64,000 nucleotides of DNA, taken from positions 54,742-118,741 of the forward strand of contig DATMNI010000440.1 in NCBI GenBank assembly GCA_035570275.1. Reading direction: 5' to 3'. The notes under the pieces are model-generated. The model did not search any database, was not told the origin of the DNA, and worked only from the letters and a program-made list of their open reading frames with translations. The stretch is from DATMNI01 sp035570275. Its GTDB lineage: Bacteria > Acidobacteriota > Terriglobia > Bryobacterales > Bryobacteraceae. This document shows positions 43,983-52,734 of the stretch, piece after piece (position 1 is the first letter of the stretch; every line of letters begins with the position of its first letter). The position numbers and the translations under genes were made by a program.

Positions 43983-45035
43983 ATGAAGCAGACGAACTCT
44001 GGGATGATCGCAATTGGCCTGGCCGCATTGTTTCTGCTGCCGCCGTTCGCGCCATCGCAGCAGACGCCTCCGCAGACCGGTCAACAGCCCGCAACACCGG
44101 CATCAGGAGTTCCGGTTGCCGCAGGCGTTCCGGGTGCGCAAGGTGCGGGCCGCGCTGGTGGCTTCGGGCGCGGCGGACAGCCGTTCGATTATTCCGACAA
44201 TGACGGGTGGATGTCGCTGTTCGACGGCCAGACCTTAAACGGCTGGGACGGCGACACCCGATACTGGAGCGTCAAGGATGGCTCGATCTATGTGGAGCCA
44301 ACGTGTGAGAAACCGACTGGCACGATTTACCTGATTTGGCAGGGCGGTGAACCTTCGGATTTCATGCTGAAGTTTGAATCCAAGGGCACGGGCAACGTCA
44401 ACGGCGGCGTTCAATACCGGAGCTACATGACCGCGGATAACAACGTGGCTCTGAAGTACCCGGGCCGTGGAGGTGGCGGCACGTTGGCGGGTGCAGGCGC
44501 CGGTCGTGGGCCTGGAGGTCCCGGAGGTCCCCCGGGGGCGGGTGGCCGTGGGGGTCCAGGAGCACAAGCAGGCAGGGGAGGAGCGGCGGGTGGCCGCGGC
44601 GGCGGCCGCGGTCCGGGGTGTGAAAATCCCGGCACTCCTCCGAGTGCCGCGGAACGCGCCAAATTCGACATGGCCGGCCCGCAGTTCGACTTCGACGCCA
44701 ACAACCGCTATAGCGGGCAATATTACGAGCAATTGTCGAGCCGCTTTATCGCTGCCAGCCCGGGCACGATTGTCCTGGCCGAACCGGGGCAACGGCGCGT
44801 GCTATCGACAATTGCCGACAAAGCAACGCTGGATTCCTGGTTTAAGAAGGACGACTACAACCAGTTTCTGCTCATAGCCAAAGGCAGCGTAAGCACCATG
44901 TTCATGAACGGCCACCTGATCTCTGTGTTTATCGACAACGATCCGATCTACTTTCGACCTAGCGGCAAGATTGGTCTCGAGGTCGAAGCGACTGGGGCAT
45001 ACTTCACTCGCAATATCTGGCTTAAGAGGATGTAA
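43983..45035 (+). CDS. Exported DUF1080 (3-keto-disaccharide hydrolase-like) protein with Gly-rich insert
   Basis: A 350-residue secreted protein. After a signal peptide (cleavage near APSQQ) and a Pro/Gly linker comes the DUF1080 jelly-roll: GWMSLFDGQTLNGWDG, MLKFESKGTGNVNGGVQYRS, and after an insert the second half (PQFDFDANNRYSGQYYEQ, NGHLISVFIDNDP, GKIGLEVEATG, the end IWLKRM). The domain binds and hydrolyses sugars. Residues 160-219 are an inserted run of Gly/Arg/Pro/Ala that interrupts the fold between two strands. The gene stands alone. Confidence 0.82.
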   Translation: MKQTNSGMIAIGLAALFLLPPFAPSQQTPPQTGQQPATPASGVPVAAGVPGAQGAGRAGGFGRGGQPFDYSDNDGWMSLFDGQTLNGWDGDTRYWSVKDGSIYVEPTCEKPTGTIYLIWQGGEPSDFMLKFESKGTGNVNGGVQYRSYMTADNNVALKYPGRGGGGTLAGAGAGRGPGGPGGPPGAGGRGGPGAQAGRGGAAGGRGGGRGPGCENPGTPPSAAERAKFDMAGPQFDFDANNRYSGQYYEQLSSRFIAASPGTIVLAEPGQRRVLSTIADKATLDSWFKKDDYNQFLLIAKGSVSTMFMNGHLISVFIDNDPIYFRPSGKIGLEVEATGAYFTRNIWLKRM

Positions 45036-45090
45036 CCACGAAGATACGTAGGTTAGTCGGTCACTTCAGAAGTACGCCGACGTATCAGGA

Positions 45091-45148
45091 AAACCGCTTG
45101 CTAACGCGCGCGGCTCCGATCAGAGCCGCGACCGTTAGGGAGCGGTTT
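45091..45148. repeat. Palindromic element, family 2, copy 2 (GAGCC-CGACCGTTAGGGAG)
   Basis: Arms of 26 bases (AAACCGCTTGCTAACGCGCG... and GAGCCGCGACCGTTAGGGAG...) pair at about four fifths of positions around the loop CGATCA. It lies between convergent genes and shares its right arm with 11252-11340. Confidence 0.7.
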
Positions 45149-45208
45149 CGTCGAAATACACGACTGTGTTTGTGAAACGGTGTACTTAGCGTTACAGCCC
45201 GGCCGCGG

Positions 45209-46243
45209 CTAGCTGAGGTGCGCCCCTCGGGTGCCCACGTACACGGCGTACAGAGACTGGCTCGCAGCCATGAACAAGCGATTCCTCCGCGCCCCGCCGA
45301 AGCAGATGTTGGCGCAAACCTCCGGCAGCACGATCTGGCCGATGCGCTCTCCGGCCGGAGTGAAAACGTGGACGCCATCGTAGCCGGGACCGCCGCGGCC
45401 GGCGCCGGCCCAGATGTTGCCATCCACATCGGCGCGGATTCCGTCGGCCAGACCGGGCGGGTGGCCCTGCATCGTCATGTCGGTGAGTTGCTTCTTGTTG
45501 CGGACGCTCTTGCCATCCACCACATCGAAAACCTGGATGTCGTGCGGGCCGCCGGTGTCGCAGACGTACAGCTTCTTGTAGTCGGGCGAGAAGCAGATGC
45601 CGTTGGGCTTATCCAACTCGTCGGTGAGCTTGTCCATCTTTCCGCCCTTGTCCACGCGGTAGACGGCTTCTTTGATTTCCTGCTTGGCCTGGTAGCCTTC
45701 GTAGTTGCCCATGATGCCGTAAGGCGGGTCGGTAAACCAGATGGCGCCATCCGGGTGCACCACTACGTCATTGGGCGAATTCAGCGGCTTGCCCTGCCAC
45801 TTGTCGGCGATCACGGTGACGGTGCCATCGTTCTCATAGCGCACCACGCGCCGCATGCCGTGCTGGCAGGAGATCTGGCGGCCCTCGAAATCGAAGGTGT
45901 TGCCGTTGCTGTATTCCGAAGGCGAATGGTAGAGGCTGATGTGGCCATCCTCCTCCATGAAGCGCATCTGGCGGTTGTTCGGGATGTCGCTCCACACCAG
46001 GTACCGGCCCACGCCGCTCCAGGCCGTGCCTTCGGCCCACAGCGCGCCGGTCCACAGCCGCTGGACGGTGGTGTTGGTGATCAGGTACTTGTCGAAGCGC
46101 TTGTCGAGCGAGATCAAATCGGGATCGGTGTAGCGCACCGGCTGGCGGCCGGTCCAATCGCGCTGCGTCTGGCCGAGCGCCGCCGGGACGATAGCCGCCG
46201 CGGCGGCCGTCAGAAAAGAGCGTCTCTGGATGGGCGAGTTCAT
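45209..46243 (-). CDS. Tat-exported SMP-30/gluconolactonase-like protein
   Basis: A 344-residue six-bladed propeller lactonase-like protein. The Tat motif QRRSFLTAAAAA opens it. Metal-site residues of the family are visible: E in LWAEGTAW, N in LNSPNDVVVHPDG, N/D in KPNGICFSPD and D in LADGIRADVDGNIW. It should hydrolyse sugar lactones in the periplasm. TAAAAT lies seven bases before the ATG and no ribosome binding site is present. The gene is convergent with the DUF1080 gene, which may also act on sugars. Confidence 0.88.
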   Translation of the reverse strand: MNSPIQRRSFLTAAAAAIVPAALGQTQRDWTGRQPVRYTDPDLISLDKRFDKYLITNTTVQRLWTGALWAEGTAWSGVGRYLVWSDIPNNRQMRFMEEDGHISLYHSPSEYSNGNTFDFEGRQISCQHGMRRVVRYENDGTVTVIADKWQGKPLNSPNDVVVHPDGAIWFTDPPYGIMGNYEGYQAKQEIKEAVYRVDKGGKMDKLTDELDKPNGICFSPDYKKLYVCDTGGPHDIQVFDVVDGKSVRNKKQLTDMTMQGHPPGLADGIRADVDGNIWAGAGRGGPGYDGVHVFTPAGERIGQIVLPEVCANICFGGARRNRLFMAASQSLYAVYVGTRGAHLS

Positions 46244-46250
46244 CGGCGCT

Positions 46251-46256
46251 ATTTTA
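46251..46256 (-). promoter_or_regulatory. -10 box TAAAAT, 7 nt before ATG (minus strand)
   Basis: On the minus strand TAAAAT, AGCGCCG, ATG of the SMP-30-like gene. Predicts leaderless mRNA. Confidence 0.5.
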
Positions 46257-46263
46257 CGTTATT

Positions 46264-46404
46264 TGTGGAGCAGGTTGTTAACCTGCGGCGGATTGCTAAT
46301 CCGCCTGGGCGATGCGGCAGCGAGCCAGCCCGGGTTTGGGGGTTTGCCCGCACGACGCGGCAGGCGGATTGCCAATCCGCCGCAGCTTAACAAGCTGCCC
46401 CACA
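46264..46404. repeat. Palindromic intergenic element, family 1, copy 2
   Basis: Begins TGTGGAGCAG and ends CTGCCCCACA. Inner hairpins CAGGTTGTTAACCTG, GCGGATT/AATCCGC and GGCGGATTG/CAATCCGCC match copy 1 at 3163-3317, as does the core GATGCGGCAGCGAGCC. It lies just after the SMP-30 promoter and abuts the stop of the next minus-strand gene. Confidence 0.8.
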
Positions 46405-46406
46405 AT

Positions 46407-48101
46407 TCACGAGTGCAGGTTCAGTCCGTGAATGGCCTGGTCGGGCGTCTCCTCGTACTGCAGCCGCTGCTCGCCCCAGCCATCTTCGCGCGAGGCGTGA
46501 ATCCGTTTCCAAACCGCAAGCTGCACGGTCATCACTACCAGGAAGACGGTTGGGTAATACACGCCGGAGAGCAGGATGTAATTGACCACGGGCAGAGCAC
46601 CCAGCAGGCCGAGGAACTGCAGGAAGCGGATCCACATGGGCGTTTTGCCGGGCAGGTGGGAGCAGGTGAAGGGAAGCTTTTCCCACGAAGAGAAAGCCCA
46701 TTCGTAGCAGAGCAGCGCGAAGCCGCCAAACAGCGCCACTTCCACCACGGCGTGCCACCCCACCAGTTTGAGTTCCAGCGGGAACGGCGCCAGCAGCATC
46801 ACGGCCACGCCGTTCATCAGGACGAACCGGTCCACGGCCCGCAGCCAGTCGCCGCGCCCTTCGCGCTCCGTAAGCTGGAACATCCAGTTGGCGCGGAGTG
46901 AGGTCGGGATGCCGAACAGATGGCGCAGCCCGATCAACAGGAATGCCAGGAAGACCACGTGGGCGTAGATGAAGGTGGCGGTGGCCACCCGGTCGGGCGC
47001 CACGGCAGAGCGCACGCCCAGGATGCCGCTCATCAGGATGGCGAATCCGAAGCCGCAGTAGCCCATCAGGATCATGCGGTGGTGGCTGCTGCGCGCCAGC
47101 GTCTTGACCATGAAAACGGTGATGCCTTGCTGGCGCGGGTCGGGAACCAGGAGGCGGAGCAGGGCGCCGGTCCATCGGCGGTCCCGGGACGCGCCGGTCA
47201 AGCCTTCCACCAGCAGTTGGCGGTGGCGTTGGTAGCTGATCAGGTAGGTGGAGAGGGCCATCGCGATGGCAATCGCACCCGCCATCCAGGCGCGATGAGC
47301 CAGCATCCGCATGACCGGGTCGGGGTCGCCCAGCATGTCTTGGTAGAGACCGAGGAACCAGACCGGCGGCAGCCAGCGCGCCCATTGCGGCTGGAGCAAA
47401 GTGTCGGTTATCCGCGCATCGATGGAGAAGCTAAGCACGATCAACACCAGCATCACGGCCACCAGAAGGCCCTGCAGATAGCCCGCCACCTGCCCGAACG
47501 CCCGCGGGCGCAGCAGATTCAGGAAGGCGCCCTGCAACGCCACCAGCCCAAAGAAAAAGAAGTAGCAGCCGCCCACGCAGGCCGCGATGTGCGCCAGCAC
47601 CCGCACCCCCATTCCGTGGCCGAACTGCCAGCGGGTGGCGGACACGGCAGGAAACCCCATGGCCGGCAGGAAATTCAGCGTCACGATGGCGGCGGTGGTG
47701 ACGATCAGCAGCGCCGCCAGTTTGGCCGCGAAGATCTGCCATGTGCGCAGCGGCAGGGTGCCGAGCGACCGGTAATCGCGGAGGCTCGGGAAAACCGATT
47801 CCCACTGGACTGCCGTCGCCAGCCCGATGGCCGACATCATCAGGGTAACCAGCCACAGTTCGTCGGCCCGGACCACGTGGCGGAACGGACCGGGGCTGGC
47901 TAGTCCGCCAAAGTGGGCGTACTTTTCCCGCAGCATCCCGATGAACATGTTGAACCAGGGCAGCAGCAGCGAAAAGACGCCGATCAGCGGTCCGGCCATT
48001 TGGCCGGGTGTGGTGATGAGGTCGCTGTCGAAGAAACGCACCAGGAAGTGGCGCAGCAGTTCGAAAAAGGGTCCGTGGGTCCGGCTCAGCCACTCCTTCA
48101 T
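46407..48101 (-). CDS. Polytopic membrane protein, about 12 helices, unknown function
   Basis: A 564-residue integral membrane protein with hydrophobic segments throughout (for example TLMMSAIGLATAV, LLVAVMLVLIVLSFSI, MILMGYCGFGFAILMSGIL). It resembles ABC-2-type or exporter permeases in general appearance, but no ATPase gene is adjacent and I do not recognise the family. Two ATGs are made by a 15-bp duplication at the 5' end (encoding MKEWP and MKEWL); the second, at 48101, has AAGGAG supplied by the first copy six bases upstream and is preferred. The start at 48116 is an alternative. Confidence 0.7.
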   Translation of the reverse strand: MKEWLSRTHGPFFELLRHFLVRFFDSDLITTPGQMAGPLIGVFSLLLPWFNMFIGMLREKYAHFGGLASPGPFRHVVRADELWLVTLMMSAIGLATAVQWESVFPSLRDYRSLGTLPLRTWQIFAAKLAALLIVTTAAIVTLNFLPAMGFPAVSATRWQFGHGMGVRVLAHIAACVGGCYFFFFGLVALQGAFLNLLRPRAFGQVAGYLQGLLVAVMLVLIVLSFSIDARITDTLLQPQWARWLPPVWFLGLYQDMLGDPDPVMRMLAHRAWMAGAIAIAMALSTYLISYQRHRQLLVEGLTGASRDRRWTGALLRLLVPDPRQQGITVFMVKTLARSSHHRMILMGYCGFGFAILMSGILGVRSAVAPDRVATATFIYAHVVFLAFLLIGLRHLFGIPTSLRANWMFQLTEREGRGDWLRAVDRFVLMNGVAVMLLAPFPLELKLVGWHAVVEVALFGGFALLCYEWAFSSWEKLPFTCSHLPGKTPMWIRFLQFLGLLGALPVVNYILLSGVYYPTVFLVVMTVQLAVWKRIHASREDGWGEQRLQYEETPDQAIHGLNLHS

Positions 48102-48283
48102 CGGCCACTCCTTCATCGGGAGGTAGACGCCGCTGTGGGGTGGTTTGTTCCACGCCGCCGCTGCGGCCCTATGCCTCCAGCGACAATGCAGGTGAAGGTG
48201 TAGGGCCGAGTGGGCGCGGCCCGCTCTGCTATGCTACATCGCAGGAGGCTGGACTTTCCGGATTTCCGGCGATCAAAATCTAT

Positions 48284-48574
48284 ATGGGTACGCTTGTTAG
48301 AGTCCAGCACAAAGGCCAAATGACCATCCCCAGTACGGTCCGGGCCGCCGTGGGACTGACTGAGGGTGACTTGGTGGATGTTCGGGCAATTGGCAGGAAG
48401 ATCGTCATCACGCCCCAGTTGGTAATCGACCGCTCCAAACTCCCCACCGCGGATGACGAATACACACCCGCGCAGCGCCGCGCCCTAGATGCCAGCCTTG
48501 CCGAGTCCGAAAAGGGCCCGTATTCCGGCCCCTTCAAGAGTGGCGCTGAAGTCGCCGCCTTTATGAAGAAGTGA
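48284..48574 (+). CDS. AbrB/MazE-type (SpoVT-fold) antitoxin-like protein
   Basis: A 96-residue protein. Residues 3-45 (LVRVQHKGQMTIPSTVRAAV, then GLTEGDLVDVRAIGRKIVI) are the swapped-hairpin DNA-binding domain of AbrB/MazE/VapB antitoxins; the C-terminal tail is charged and contains AQRRALDASLAESEKGPY, of the toxin-binding kind. Its stop overlaps GTGA with the following toxin-like frame, as in TA operons. ATG 48284 is chosen because the domain starts there; the ribosome binding site is poor. Confidence 0.75.
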   Translation: MGTLVRVQHKGQMTIPSTVRAAVGLTEGDLVDVRAIGRKIVITPQLVIDRSKLPTADDEYTPAQRRALDASLAESEKGPYSGPFKSGAEVAAFMKK

Positions 48575-48735
48575 CCGCCCAGGGCCAGACCCTCCAAATC
48601 CAAGAAATCCCGATGACCGTTCACCTCTCGCAGCGGGCGATCGAGCAGTTGGCCGATGCTCCCTCGCCTGTTCAGAAAACGTTCATCAAGCAAATCAACT
48701 TCCTGGTCCGAAACTTGAACCACGCAGAAAGCTCG
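48571..48735 (+). pseudogene. RelE/ParE-like toxin remnant, truncated
   Basis: From ATG 48613 the frame reads MTVHLSQRAIEQLADAPSPV and continues to FIKQINFLVRNLNHAE, the usual helical N-terminus of RelE/ParE toxins paired with AbrB-type antitoxins. The similarity ends at about 48735; the frame then runs on to 48912 antisense through the end of the M55 gene. The strands with the catalytic basic residues are missing, so the toxin is inactive. GTG 48571 overlaps the antitoxin stop. Confidence 0.6.
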
Positions 48736-48771
48736 ATGTCTGTGGACGTGATGATCGTGATCCGCGCCCGG

Positions 48772-49611
48772 TCACCGCGACCGGTAAAGAGTCCAGGCCT
48801 CCAAAATGTTCTTGCCGCGAAAGCGTATGGTGCGATCGTCCAAAACCTCCGCGCCCAAACGCATTTGCGAGTCGATCGGGAGCGAGTTGCGGGTGGTGTA
48901 CTCCACCTGTAGCGTGACCGGATCGGAAACGGTGTATGGCTTGATCGCACCGATCTTCGACATACTGCGGCGCGCTGCCTCCCGGATCGCGTCCCGTGCG
49001 GCGGGGGCTGACAAGCTGATGCACGTGTACCGGCCGATGCCTTCCTTCACCACCGCCAGTTCGGCGTCGGGGACGATTTCGTGCAGTTCGCTGGCCGCGG
49101 CCTGGTCCCCACTGAGCATGATGACCGGTGTGCCGAAGTGGCCGGCCATGGCGGCGATGACGTCAATCTCACCGACCGGCTTGCCATTCAGCAGCATGTT
49201 CTGAATCCCCAACGAGCTATAGCTGTGCGCCATAATGCCGCCGCGGACGTTCGCCTTGCTGTGCTGGCCCACGTAGGCTACGGCAGAAAAATGGCGATCC
49301 ATGAGCATTGACGGTCCTAGCGCCCCCATCAGCAGCTTGGCTTTAGGATGAATGGTGAGAGTGGATAGGGTTTGGCTGCCGTCGTGTCCGTCCCAGACGA
49401 CGATCTCCTCGGCGCCGCCGGCCAGAAATCCCTCGACCGCGGCATTGGCCTCGCCGGTGAGTAGTTGGCGCATCTCCTGATCTTTGGGGTCAGCCTGGTC
49501 CTGCCGGCAAACCCCACCCACTCCTTCGGCGTCCGTAATGACGAAGACGGTCCTTTTCTGGGCCAGGGCTGCGGGGCCGCACATGAGCACAAGACAAAGC
49601 AGCAGACGCAT
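48772..49611 (-). CDS. M55-family D-aminopeptidase (DppA-like), exported
   Basis: A 279-residue zinc peptidase that removes N-terminal D-amino acids. After a signal peptide (MRLLLCLVLMCGPAALAQ) the DppA zinc ligands appear: D27 and E29 in TDAEGVGG, H76 in WDGHDGS, H117 in GQHSK and E148 in GEIDV. DppA of Bacillus is cytoplasmic; this one is exported, so it may work on peptidoglycan-derived D-peptides. The stop is close to the toxin remnant, with which it converges. Confidence 0.9.
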   Translation of the reverse strand: MRLLLCLVLMCGPAALAQKRTVFVITDAEGVGGVCRQDQADPKDQEMRQLLTGEANAAVEGFLAGGAEEIVVWDGHDGSQTLSTLTIHPKAKLLMGALGPSMLMDRHFSAVAYVGQHSKANVRGGIMAHSYSSLGIQNMLLNGKPVGEIDVIAAMAGHFGTPVIMLSGDQAAASELHEIVPDAELAVVKEGIGRYTCISLSAPAARDAIREAARRSMSKIGAIKPYTVSDPVTLQVEYTTRNSLPIDSQMRLGAEVLDDRTIRFRGKNILEAWTLYRSR

Positions 49612-49676
49612 CTCTATCTGTTACCACATCGGGATCTGTTACCACCACTAATCACTCCTGCTACCATGGATTGCCC

Positions 49677-50345
49677 ATGCGCACCGGAAAACACAGCGTA
49701 CTTACCTGGGTGATCTCAGCCGCCTTGGCCGCCGCCGCAATGGCTGCTCCCGCCAGGCCGAAAAAGCGCCCCAGGAAATCGGCAGGCGCCTTCTCGTACT
49801 ACCTGCTAGCCCTCTCCTGGGCGCCGGATTTCTGCGCGGTGCCCGGCAATCCCCAGGACCCGGCCGAGTGCGGCAAGGGCCGTAAGGTCGGGTTCGTGGT
49901 CCACGGCCTATGGCCGCAAACCGATCAGGGCACAGGGCCGGAAAACTGCGGCGCCAGCCGGGTTTCGCAGGATATCGTCAACCTGATGCTGAAGTACATC
50001 CCCACGGCCGGTCTGATCCAACACGAGTGGACAACCCACGGCACCTGCAGCGGGCTGAGCGCGGCCGATTACTTTGCGGCGGTCCGCAAGGCCCGGGATT
50101 CGGTGACGATTCCCACCGATTTCCAGGCGCCGGACCACTCGGTGAAGCTGAGCCCGACGGATATCGAAGCCAGGTTCAGCGCCGCCAATCCGAGCTTCCC
50201 CAAGACTGCCTTTCGCACCGCTTGCACCAACAGCAGACTGCAGGAAGCGCGCATCTGCTTCAGCACGAACCTGGCGCCGCAGGCCTGCACCGCCAGCGCC
50301 GGTGAGTGCGCCTTGCAGACCGTGACCGTACTCCCCGTGCAATAG
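49677..50345 (+). CDS. Secreted ribonuclease T2
   Basis: A 222-residue RNase T2-family enzyme. After a signal peptide (WVISAALAAAAMAAPA) come both active-site boxes: CAS I VVHGLWPQ with H76 and CAS II HEWTTHGTC with H116, E117 and H121. Paired cysteines (DFCAVP, ENCG, GTCSG, TACTN, ARICF) indicate disulfides in the periplasm or outside. It should degrade RNA nonspecifically through 2',3'-cyclic intermediates. ATG 49677 opens the signal peptide. Confidence 0.93.
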   Translation: MRTGKHSVLTWVISAALAAAAMAAPARPKKRPRKSAGAFSYYLLALSWAPDFCAVPGNPQDPAECGKGRKVGFVVHGLWPQTDQGTGPENCGASRVSQDIVNLMLKYIPTAGLIQHEWTTHGTCSGLSAADYFAAVRKARDSVTIPTDFQAPDHSVKLSPTDIEARFSAANPSFPKTAFRTACTNSRLQEARICFSTNLAPQACTASAGECALQTVTVLPVQ

Positions 50346-50404
50346 GCAGGACGCACTGTTACGGCATCCACACCCGCGGCCGGCCGCTCTTCACGGCCCG
50401 CTCT

Positions 50405-52690
50405 TCACGGCACAATCTCAATGGCGCTGACTTTGGGGTTGCTCACCACGGGCCGGAATTGAATGGCGATCTGGCCGTCGGTCACGCGCGTGCGAAACCC
50501 GCGGTCGATGGCGCGGTTGGGGCCGCCCGCGGCGGCGGCGATATCGAAGCGGGCCAGCACCGGGGCGCCATTGATGAACACGTCGAAGATCCGCTTTCCC
50601 GGTCCGGCAAACCAGGTTTCGGCGAACTTGAGTTTCACGGTGTAGGCGCCGTTGAGCACGCAGAAGCGGTATACCAGCGGGCCCTCGGCGAAGCGCTCGT
50701 TCTGGTACAGTTCCGGATTCGGCGTGCCCAGGACGGTGCTGGTGGAGGCATAGGGGTGCCCGCCCTCATAGTTGGCATCGGCACCCCAGACGCGGCCCAA
50801 GATCTCGATCGGCTTTTCCCGGCCCGCGGCGATGCGGATGGGCGCGCTGCTTCCGAATGTGAGGAGGGCGCGGGCGGACCAGGGGTGATCAGTGCGGTCC
50901 GCTGGGGTGCGGTCCGCTGAGTTGCGGTCCGCCGGGTCGCCGGCCATTATCTGCACCGTCCCTGGCCGGGCCTCGTGGGGGGCGGTGTACAGACCCGATT
51001 GGCTGATGGCGCCGGAGCCGGGTGGATCGATGGACCAGGCGACGCGGCGGACTTCGGAGTCTGCCCCGGCCTCCAGCGCGAACTGCACCTGACGGCCTGG
51101 AGCGCCGCAGGCCTGGCCGGGCTGTATGGCGCCCGGCGCCAGGCTGGCGTCACGGAATTCGCGGGTGGCGTCGTGCCAGTTGTAGTCCGCATCATAGCGG
51201 AAGAAGAAGGCATTCTTGTGGGCCAGCCATTTGCGGCGCAGATCGCGTGGGACGGAGGCCATCTGGGGCACGATTACTTCTTCGAGATCGTGCCGCAGGT
51301 AGGCGAACTTGAAGAGGCTGCCGTAGCATCCGTACCACCAGGGGCCCATGCCCAGCCGGTCCTCAATGTAAATGAGAGGCTCCTTGCCAAGCTTGCCGGC
51401 AGCCACCGGCGGATGCGGAATCACCGAATGGTTGATGTGGAATCCGGTGGCGTGCGAGCCGGCATAGAGCTCGATCTTCAGGTCGGCGCGGCCCAGCCAC
51501 AGACCGCCGCCCAGGAACAGCGCGATGGCGGCGCGGCGCAGCGGAGCCGATGCCATGGCTTCGAAGCACCAGGCGAGAGCCAGACCGAACAGGACGCTAT
51601 AGCCGACCACAATCAGGTTGATGTGCCAGACGAAGCCCCCGGAAAACACCGGCAAAACCAGATAAACCGCGATCCAGGCAAGCATCAGAAGCAGCACCAG
51701 GCGGGAGGACGGCGCCATCCGCACGCGCCGCCGCCATTGCACCGCCACTAGCAGCAGTCCGCAGATTCCGACGGTATTGTTGAGCGCCGTGGATTGATAC
51801 ATGCGGATGCTCAGGGTTTGATCCGACCAGGCGTAGATGCGTACAATCCACAACGGGAACTTGCGGAGGTTGGCCAGAATAATGCCCCAGTTGGCGGCGG
51901 AGCGGTACCGTCCGGAGCCGGCGAACGTGTCCCCGGGGATCTTGGTGACGTGGATGAAATAGTAGACGGGGAGCAGCGCGAAGAAGGGCAGAAGGCGCAG
52001 CAGTTCGCGTCGAATCCGGGGTCCAAGTGGTGCGTCGGTTGGTGCGTCCCGGCGTTCGAACACAGTGACCAGAATGGATACGATCAGAAGATAACCAGGC
52101 GTGGCAAGGGCTATTTCCTTGGTCGTGATGCTAACCAGGAAGAGCAGCCAGGCAAGCGCCGTCAGCATGACAGACCGGCGGCCAGTAGCGCGTGTGCCCA
52201 GCAGGTAGGCGCCGGCGCAAAGAACGGTGAGCAGGATGTGCAGGAAATCGAACCCGGCTGCTTCCATGGCGGCGGCATAGAGGCTTGGTTGCGCCATGAA
52301 ATAGACGGCGCTCAGCAGGCCGGCCAGTTGGCTGCCTCCCAGGCAGCGCACCACCAGCCAGTAGATGGCGCAGCCGGCGGCAATGGCGGTCCAGAAGTGG
52401 AGGAACTTCCAAGCCACCAGATTGTGCCAGCCGACGAACTGCTCAATTACCCAATAAGGCACGCCGAAGGCGGTTGGCCGGTACCACATAAGATTCATGT
52501 AGGTGTAGGAGCGCAAGATCTGGCGGAAGGGCTGCAGGTCGTTGGCAACATAGAATAGCGGGGTTTCAGGCCCGAAAGTGTTGTACGTGAACATCTCCCA
52601 ATACAGCGCGAAGGAAAATGCGGTCAGACAGGCGAGGTAAATCCAATGCGGCAGGTGTCTGCCCGGCTTGGGAGGGTCGAATTGCGGCAT
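50405..52690 (-). CDS. GT-C-like membrane protein with Ig-like and malectin C-terminal domains
   Basis: A 761-residue protein. Residues 15-400 hold about 10-12 membrane segments in the arrangement of GT-C glycosyltransferases. A large extracytoplasmic part follows: an Ig-like section (VAWSIDPPGSGAISQSGLYT), a repeat ADRNSADRTPADRTD made by a 15-bp tandem, and a malectin-like carbohydrate-binding domain to the end (RVWGADANYEGG, NGAYTVKLKFAETWF, RIFDVFINGAPVLARFD, AIEIVP). Malectin domains bind glucose oligomers in eukaryotes. ATG 52690 is chosen to avoid overlap with the divergent gene at 52735; the upstream ATG 52762 is an alternative. The function is inferred. Confidence 0.75.
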   Translation of the reverse strand: MPQFDPPKPGRHLPHWIYLACLTAFSFALYWEMFTYNTFGPETPLFYVANDLQPFRQILRSYTYMNLMWYRPTAFGVPYWVIEQFVGWHNLVAWKFLHFWTAIAAGCAIYWLVVRCLGGSQLAGLLSAVYFMAQPSLYAAAMEAAGFDFLHILLTVLCAGAYLLGTRATGRRSVMLTALAWLLFLVSITTKEIALATPGYLLIVSILVTVFERRDAPTDAPLGPRIRRELLRLLPFFALLPVYYFIHVTKIPGDTFAGSGRYRSAANWGIILANLRKFPLWIVRIYAWSDQTLSIRMYQSTALNNTVGICGLLLVAVQWRRRVRMAPSSRLVLLLMLAWIAVYLVLPVFSGGFVWHINLIVVGYSVLFGLALAWCFEAMASAPLRRAAIALFLGGGLWLGRADLKIELYAGSHATGFHINHSVIPHPPVAAGKLGKEPLIYIEDRLGMGPWWYGCYGSLFKFAYLRHDLEEVIVPQMASVPRDLRRKWLAHKNAFFFRYDADYNWHDATREFRDASLAPGAIQPGQACGAPGRQVQFALEAGADSEVRRVAWSIDPPGSGAISQSGLYTAPHEARPGTVQIMAGDPADRNSADRTPADRTDHPWSARALLTFGSSAPIRIAAGREKPIEILGRVWGADANYEGGHPYASTSTVLGTPNPELYQNERFAEGPLVYRFCVLNGAYTVKLKFAETWFAGPGKRIFDVFINGAPVLARFDIAAAAGGPNRAIDRGFRTRVTDGQIAIQFRPVVSNPKVSAIEIVP

Positions 52691-52734
52691 AGCGGAAGGT
52701 ATGTCAGTCTGATTGTAGAGCAAATCCCAATACG

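Noticed and set aside
45218..46390. A 390-codon plus-strand frame
   Set aside because: Antisense shadow of the SMP-30-like gene, running on into the palindromic repeat.
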